Part shown: in pieces, positions 56,241 through 64,000 of the stretch
Numbering within the stretch: the first letter of the stretch is position 1
Layout: the number at the start of each line of letters is the position of its first letter
Program-made: the position numbers and the translations under genes
The notes under the pieces: generated by a model
The model's input: only the letters and a program-made list of their open reading frames with translations
Database searches by the model: none
What the model was told of the DNA's origin: nothing
Assembly: GCA_933207985.1 (NCBI GenBank)
Contig: OW240914.1
Span: 200,522,007 to 200,586,006 of the forward strand
Direction: 5' to 3'
From: Pelobates cultripes
Lineage: Eukaryota; Chordata; Amphibia; Anura; Pelobatidae
Length of the DNA stretch: 64,000 nt

Positions 56241-57963
56241 CAATTAGACATACAGAGTAAGTCACTAAAGTGAGATTTATCAGGAGTTCAAAGTGAATTT
56301 AAAGTTCATTCCCTAATAGGTGAAACAGAAAAAATCCAATTCAGATATGCTTCCACATTGGCTATTTTGACGTAGAATTTAAAATTCACTATGTATTCAC
56401 GACAATTCTCACTTAACTTAATCACCATTGTGATGGTAGATGAAAGCCGATTGTCTCATCTAGTTTGGTCATTATGAAATCCTAAACTGATCTTGTATTT
56501 GCGGATTGTTTTAGTGAGCTAGTCATTTGTAATACCACAAGTAGGTATTTATTAGAGTTGTACATATCAAGAAAATTTGGTTTGGCTGAACCATTTTTCC
56601 AGAAAATAGGAAATGTTTCAGATCACCCTAATATCGGCCATATGTCGGTCCGACTCAGCAGAATTTTGGCACTGAAAACTTCATTCAGAAAGGGAACTAA
56701 AATGGGCCAATCAGTGTACTGCAAACTATATACCGGTACATAATATAATATTATGTATATATTTTGCAATACCCTAATAGGAGCATTTTCTGACATTTTG
56801 TTCATCTGATTCTGAATCAAGTTTCTAGTACCAAAATTCGAACCAACATATGGTCAAAATTAGAGTGCCCCAATTTTTTTTATTATTTAATGGAAAAATG
56901 TTTTGCCATTTTGAGTGAGAAAAGTAACCAAAAGAGGGAAAAGACCAGTAAAAAAAGTCTGTATCTTTTTTTAACATTTAATAATTTTTCCAGTCCCGAC
57001 TCCCGGGCTGCACTATTTGTATAGCTACAAATAATACACAGAATGCATACGAAGATGTCAGATCCTCAGTTATCATTGCGTTTGCAATTCAGTGTCACAA
57101 CTGAGTTTCATATTGTTAAAGATATTAATAAAAAATCAGTCCATTACAAGCGCTTTCTGATCTTTTATGAATTTATGGCACAGTAGAATCTACACTTTAC
57201 AGAGTGAAGAAGCAATATCTCATATTAATTCTAATAAGCACTGTGCAGCTCCAGTAGTGATTTAGTAAAGTGCATGAGTAACAAACTAGTAGCGATATGA
57301 GAAAATCTTTCGTAATTTTATTACCAAAATTGTATATAGAGTACCTTTCCCTTGTAGCTGAATGTTACACCACATTTTATAGTTCCAACTAGCAGAGTGC
57401 TAATTAAATCGATCTACAAAACAGGTTAACAATACACAGACATAAAAGCAAAAAGGATGCATGTAAGAAAATAAATCACACTGAAGGCAACATAATACAA
57501 GAACAGGCAACACATGACACCATTTACTGTAGACTGCTATTCCCATATTTTATCAGCTATTAGCGGAGCTTACATACAGTTTGCAACACATTCAGCCAGT
57601 GGCCTACTGGGTTTTGCAACATGCCAAGGTAATCTGAGCCCATAGAGCCAGAAAGATTAAACTACAGATTGCATCTAGCTGGTAACAGGACTGGACTCCA
57701 AATCACATTATGATCAATCTGCAGCTTGATATTGCCTTCAGTTTTCATCACACTTTAGGTGGTTGCACATGGCAGTAGTCCATATCCACATTAGAGTTTT
57801 GGGATTTCCCTATCTCTGGTTGGAGTGATGTACATTAAAATTTCACCAAGTTGGCTCTTCATTCGTAGGAGTTAAAAAAAAGTGTACAAGATTAAAAAAC
57901 ATACCCTCCCGAACGTTATGTTTTATGTTTTTTTCCACATGAATGTTCATGTTAAAAAAGTTA

Positions 57964-58022
<59 letters not shown>

Positions 58023-58349
58023 GCTGCAAAGCTTAATTCCATCAAGTCCATGAGTATAAACAGTTGATTGGCCGAAAGTCAAGACCAAGAGGTCCAACTG
58101 CATTTGTGTCACATTCACAATTAGAATTGACAAAGTGATTCACAATAAATCTACTGTTAAGTAATAGATAATGAATGAATGAATTCCATAATATCTCTGC
58201 AACATGAAAATGTCTTTATGTTGAGAAATTTGCTACTTAATATGAGTCTGGTGATAAAAAAATACTGGATTTAGGAATCATGTGCGTGAGAACTATCTTT
58301 CTGAAGGACGGCATTAAGAAGACATCACATTGTATTATTCCAGTAGCAC
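56241..58349. other. Intergenic; (AT)n tract
   Basis: No gene recognised. An uninterrupted (AT)n tract of about 54 bases lies at 57967-58020. Confidence 0.45.
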
Positions 58350-58369
58350 AAGCATATTCATTTTTCAAG

Positions 58370-58375
58370 TTTATT
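58370..58375 (-). promoter_or_regulatory. Possible polyadenylation signal of the LONRF gene
   Basis: AATAAA on the minus strand, 193 bases downstream of the stop codon at 58570-58568. It is the first such hexamer noted there; no transcript evidence. Confidence 0.4.
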
Positions 58376-58567
58376 TCCCTCTAAAATCAGAATTTGCAAT
58401 ATAAAGCTTGTAAAAGGGCAAGGTATGACTTAAACAGATACAAATTACAACAATATATTCAAACAAGCTGTGAGCAATCCGCTTCAAAATCTGGGGTAAA
58501 CTTGTATATTTGTAATTGTGCTTCTTCATTGATTTAGTTGTGCAAGGCATTTACTTTGTTGAAAATG

Positions 58568-58720
58568 CTAAGGCCGATTCTGAAACACTGACAGAATGTG
58601 TTTCAGATGTAGAAGTCGGTCCTTCAGGGAGGTCATAGAAAAGATGAACATCTGGTAGCTTGGGTCCAACGGCAAGACAGACAGGAGCCACCAACACCAT
58701 GATGGACCATCAGGAGAATC
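58568..58720 (-). CDS. LONRF-family gene, terminal coding exon
   Basis: The acceptor TTTTTTTTTGTGTAG ends at 58721. The exon starts in phase 0 and encodes 50 residues and a TAG stop (58570-58568). It contains DGPSWCWWLLSVLPLDPSYQ and FSMTSLKDRLLHLKHIL, the signature end of LONRF proteins: the G-P-x-W-C-W-W-L-L-x-V-L-P block, then M-x-S-L-K-x-R-L. In the family this is the C-terminal helical part of the LON substrate-binding domain of a RING-type ubiquitin ligase. The ending (SVFQNRP) is unlike the LONRF1, 2 and 3 tails I know, though the block is closest to LONRF1. It joins in phase with 60613. Confidence 0.9.
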   Translation of the reverse strand, partial: DSPDGPSWCWWLLSVLPLDPSYQMFIFSMTSLKDRLLHLKHILSVFQNRP

Positions 58721-60612
58721 CTACACAAAAAAAAGATAGAGAATGGCAGGTAAAAATGTTTTTTAGAAGGCTAATTTTCTACTTATGGAGAAGGTTATTA
58801 CTAATGTACAGATCCAATACAGTCAAAAAACTCCTTACATAAACTCTGTATGTACCTACAGTGTATTTTCAAACAGTTGTATTTTTGTAGAATATCAGGG
58901 TAAAGCAAGATCCATTAAGGGCCCCTGCTATATTTTTCTTAAACTGCCACCTTTCTTCTCTTTCTTTTAGTAATCAAACACTAAATTAAAAATGTAAGTT
59001 CTTTCCATTCAGACTGTCCAGACCATGAGCTGCAGGAGTTTCTGTGTGATCTCTAGATTCACAAAGGGTTTCAGCTCTAAATTGTAGGAACCATTCTTGT
59101 GTTATTCTTTGGGCATATTTTTGAACAGTATTGTAAGAAAATGAACAAAAAGCATGTAACATTAATGCAAAGTGTGCAAAGTTTACACATTTAGTCAATT
59201 TGTCCTCCTGGCTCATTAAAAAAAAGAAAACAGAAGTGAAAAGCACTGACTTATGATCTCCTATTTTGGCAAAGTGTCCCCTTGGTGTCTTTAAGTATGC
59301 TATTTTGGTTTTGAGAACATTTTCCAGTCATTTACTTGCAAGCACCTGGCGGTTCTTAATGGACAGAAGCATTAATCTTGTTTCCAAACCCGACAGTATG
59401 AGTAGGAAGAGACGCGGCAGGCGGCCCATTGGGAGAGTTGCTGCACTCTGCACTGCATCCGCTAACTGCTGCTATTAACCCATGCACTGCTGGGAACAGG
59501 TCTACATCATTTACAACAAACACTTGCTTTTTGGTTTTCATTCAGCCTCCCCTCTCAACTCTTTCAGAGCAAATCCTATAATCCAATTAAAGGAGTTGGT
59601 GTGAACTATTGCACAAAAAGCTAAAAAAAAAAATTTGGTCAATGAAACCAAAATAGACATAAAGTTATATACTTTGGGATTACTTAAGCTTCTCAAAACT
59701 GTGTGCAGTGATTCTTAGCAGTCTTGTTAGCACTATGTAGCAGCTGTCAGCTCAGTATAAATGAGCATTGATTGCCATTGGCTGGTGCATAAAACAAAAA
59801 TTTTAAATATATAATGCGACATTTTACATTTAGCTTAGTGCATGTGTGCCAGTGATATCACGCTCCTCATGAGCATATGCTACTAATAATTTGTTGAAAG
59901 ATAATAAAAACACTGAGTATACAGCCTTAATATTCCAACAATTAAAACCGATATTCCAGAAAATCTGTACCACAGGGTGAAACTGGAGGGTCCTTAAAAA
60001 CTCTAAACCAATTATTTTCTTATATCTCTTTTGTCACTGCAAAAGTAATCCATAGAACAAAGTAGAGCTGGTCTGTTGCCGTGGATTTTGTCAATGATGC
60101 ATTTAAATATATGCAAAAAATTATCTAGACAAAATAATAAAAAATATACTCACTTTCTATGTTCCACAAGCTTTGTAACTTCAGCAGCGGGCTAGAACCC
60201 AGCCAAAAAGTGTCTCAGCCAATCATGCTGCTTACTTAAAATTTCATAACACTGTCAAGCTTAAGCAGTACTTTTTGGGCACAGGAAAAGCTTCTAGTTG
60301 TAGTTCAATAGTCTGTCTCTGGTGTAGAAAGCTAACAGCTGAACTACAACTCCCAGAAACCAGTAATTGCAAGTGAGTGAGTGTGGCTATATACATATAT
60401 CTGTTGTGTGACCAGAATTTGGTATGGGTGCATGACTACGTAAGGTTGGACCCGCAGAATATTTGTTGTATACAACTGCTGTCTAATGTTGTTGGGAGTA
60501 ACACTCCCATGTAACATGCACATTATCACCACTCACAACTTAGTGTGCAGTGTACTTTTATCCTTATAATATATTTGTTCAACACACACATTCACCATAT
60601 TGACATACTGAC
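58721..60612 (-). other. LONRF last intron
   Basis: 1892 bases, GT (GTCAGT) to AG. No further exon or strong repeat recognised inside. Confidence 0.75.
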
Positions 60613-60910
60613 CTGTATATTGTTCTCTTTTAGAGGAGGATGGCCATGATTAACAAAGACATGACTGTGTTGTGTAAAGCAATCCTGAAGCAGTTGATAA
60701 ACCATATTATTTAAGTGCTCCACTTCTTGCAATTCTTCACCTTCCAGCCTTTTGTCCACAAGATATTCAACCTCTGCAGTATGATATCCGTCTAGGAGAC
60801 CTCGCTGCTTCACTTGGAATCTTCTCCTGCCCACAGTCTCTACCAAAGATCGTCCATCAGGCAGATACTCCAGGTTTAAGATCTCCAACATACATCCATA
60901 GTCTGCAAAA
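60613..60910 (-). CDS. LONRF-family gene, penultimate exon (LON domain centre)
   Basis: The acceptor CTTCTTTAAG ends at 60911. One base completes a split Ser codon, then 99 codons run to CAG, with donor GTCAGT at 60612. A nearer AG (TTTTGCAG) would break the frame to the previous exon, so the upstream one is chosen. The protein reads FADYGCMLEI ... PDGRSLVETVGRRRFQV ... DGYHTAEVEYLVDKRLEGEE, the core of the LONRF LON domain. This domain is thought to bind substrates; the RING domain supplies E3 activity. After VYQ the usual Trp/Phe-rich segment (QACxWFQNL in LONRF1) is replaced by a shorter LLQDCFTQHSHVFVNHG, an unusual divergence. Paralogue not assigned. Confidence 0.92.
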
Positions 60911-61895
<985 letters not shown>

Positions 61896-62830
61896 TTACA
61901 AAATAATCATTTATGTTTGCAAAATGTTTAGTCTAGCAGTAGAAACAGTGAATTGCTAAGCTCTTTTTTTGTAAGTTAGATCATTTAAAAATAAAATAAA
62001 AAATTGTATTGCACAGGAAAAAATGTGCCCAAATCAGCAAAAAAAAATTTTTTTAACTGATCCAGAGCTGGACAGTTTAAAAAAATGCATTAGGGGATAT
62101 TAGCTGAAAATATATATGTTTATACAGTGCTCTAAATAGAGCAGCAGAAACGTATAATGAATAACAAAAGCTTAAGATATATGTTCAGTTCATTTTTATT
62201 CTTAAAGGATCAATCCATACAAAATTTTTTTTTAAAGCCATCATTTAGTAATGTACGCCCAAGAAACATACATTGGTGAATTTAATATTTTTGCATATAT
62301 ATGTGGGAGCGGGGGTGAAAAATCTAGTTTACATTAGCTGCAGAACTAGTTATTACCATTTCTGTACAGACTTTTCCATCTGTGTCATTTCTGAACAATT
62401 GGGGAAATGTGGGACTTTGGATTAATTATTGAATATATGCTTTCAAGTTACATGAATAATATGCAAGGTTGAACCAAACTTCACAACAGCTCTCGGCTCA
62501 AGGCGACAGTCCTATATTCAGGACCGTGTCCCACTATGCCATGTTTACTTTTTTGTGGGCCCACAATTCTGGTCTTTCGATAAGGCACAGCAAAAGCACA
62601 TAATTACATGTGCTGACACTCTGCATCGAGGGCTTTTAATCCACAGACAGAGTAATTTAACAGTGCTTCCCTTAGTGGACAGGAACATGCTTTAGACAGT
62701 CATCCTAGAGTCCAATCACACCAGGCTTATATGCCCCTCTTTTGGATACACTCTCGGCCTTTATGGGCAGATCTCCCCCTTTGAGCACTGGCTTTGCATG
62801 TGCCACAGGCCAAATAAACACAGGCACCAA

Positions 62831-62894
62831 TAAACATCTTATGTTAGTGGGCAGGCCTATAGCAACATGCCTGCCCACTAACATAAGATGTTTA
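62831..62894. repeat. 64-nt perfect hairpin in LONRF intron
   Basis: The 26-bp arms 62831-62856 and 62869-62894 (TAAACATCTTATGTTAGTGG plus GCAGGC and its complement) are perfect, with a 12-base loop. It has the size of a microRNA precursor but no mismatches; more likely a tiny foldback repeat. Confidence 0.85.
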
Positions 62895-63044
62895 ATGGAT
62901 AGGGGACTGTCACTAAGTGTTGATTATATTTACAGATCAAGTGAGAAATAATTATATGATTAAAGAAATATCCTGACAACCAAATTTTATTTAAATACAA
63001 TATTAATAGTAAATATAAATACATCTATGTATGCCTATAATAAT

Positions 63045-63420
63045 GAGATATATATATATACATATATATCTATATATAATATGTGATATATATATATATA
63101 TATATATATCTTATATACAATGTCATACTAAGTGTCTTTTTATTAATATATACATATATTAATATAAAAATATTCAGAGTAAAATTACACACGTATATAC
63201 ATAATATATAGTATATATATATATATATATATATTATAAAAAATAAATAATAATTAATAAAAAATAAATAAAAAATTTAAAAATAATAAACATTTATATA
63301 TATGTGTGTACTTTTATTTTAACGGTATTTTGATATTATATCTACACTGAGAATGAAATTATATATATATATATATAAATATATATATATATATGTATAT
63401 ATAAATAAAAATAATGCAAA
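63045..63420. repeat. AT-rich tracts
   Basis: Several (AT)n runs in an AT-rich stretch like that at 48040-48550 of the large TTAA element. Confidence 0.9.
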
Positions 63421-63499
63421 ATATACATATGTCCATATACATAATTACATAAATAATTTCATAAATTTCATGTAGACTTCAAATATATAAATATGTATA

Positions 63500-64000
63500 T
63501 ATTTATATTTAAATTATACGTGCATATTTATGTAATATGTTTACATAATTAAGTAATTTTACTGATTGCAATTTGAGGGACCTTCCTGACAACCCAGGCT
63601 GAAAGTCCAGCGTTTAATTTGCTAGTGCTGTCTAACTTTCCATGAAACCCTAAAACATGTACATGGGGGGGTACTGTTTTACTCGGTAGACATCACTGAA
63701 CACAAATATTAGTGTTTCAAAACAGTAAAACATATCACAGTGATGATATTGTCAGAGAAAGTGAAGTTTTTTGCATTTTTCACACACAAATGGCACTTTC
63801 ACTGATGATATCATTGTTGTGATACATTGTACTGTTTTAAAACACTAATATTTGTTTCCGTGAAGTCTCCTGAGCATAACAGTACCCCCCATGTAGAGGT
63901 TTTATAGTGTTTTTGAAAGTTACATACAAACATAAGGCTTGATTTTCAGTTTTCAAACATTGAAATTTGCCTAATTGGTTACGTTGCCTTTGAGAGCATA
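63500..64000. mobile_element. Second copy of palindromic TTAA element, cut by window edge
   Basis: GGACCTTCCTGACAACCCAG (63570) onward follows 49830-50280: ACATGGGGGGGTACTGTTTT and GAACACAAATATTAGTGTTT (unit A), its inverted partner at about 63830-63930, and the start of unit B (TTGGTTACGTTGCCTTTGAG). Confidence 0.85.

Overview
The window is vertebrate nuclear DNA, almost certainly from a frog (Anura). The coding content is intron-split or decayed and there are no bacterial-style operons. The repeat fauna is typical of large anuran genomes: DIRS-type and other tyrosine-recombinase retrotransposons, Penelope-like, L1/Tx1-like and CR1-like elements, Tc1 and hAT elements, and T2-like TTAA elements. 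The species cannot be named from sequence alone. No rRNA, tRNA, CRISPR array or plausible intact intronless host gene was recognised.

One host gene is recognised, at the right-hand end on the minus strand. Three consecutive 3' exons (61866-61708, 60910-60613, 58720-58568) with compatible splice sites and phases encode most of a LON-substrate-binding domain of the LONRF (RING plus LON) ubiquitin-ligase family, ending in a stop codon with a possible AATAAA about 190 bases further on. The 5' exons and promoter lie beyond the right edge.

Everything else is mobile DNA and its debris. From left to right: an uncertain AT-rich start (1-2077); a Penelope-like remnant between 240-260-bp inverted arms, with a hammerhead-ribozyme-like motif (2078-3718); a T2-like TTAA element (5605-6046); a hAT transposase relic (6760-7540); a structurally complete 6-kb DIRS1-like element, with inverted ends, internal complementary region, gag, RT/RNase H and tyrosine recombinase, inserted into an older repeat (8057-14062); a Tc1 relic (14933-15787); a second Tc1 relic split by a 3.5-kb hAT element with a TG-rich core (17079-20538); a DIRS end split by a second hAT (21606-23759); an old Ngaro/DIRS-like element (27983-30475) with a series of CTCF-like motifs upstream; a CA-rich candidate hAT (33118-34313); an L1-like LINE (34720-38250); a second L1 relic abutting a CR1 piece, a second Penelope-like piece with a hammerhead-like motif, and another CR1 piece (39530-45047); a 3.4-kb TTAA element built from long palindromes with another palindromic element nested inside (47682-51037); a G-rich minisatellite followed by seven adjacent stem-loops (52165-52826); and a third hAT with perfect target duplications (54098-55968).

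The elements do not work together as a system; the layout is a record of successive nested insertions. The most informative signals are the two hammerhead-like motifs, the three hAT elements with exact 8-bp target-site duplications and simple-repeat cores, the palindrome ladder, the hairpin chain and the LONRF exons. No previously undescribed multi-gene system was found. Boundaries of degenerate repeats are approximate; splice sites, target duplications and stem arms were read base by base.
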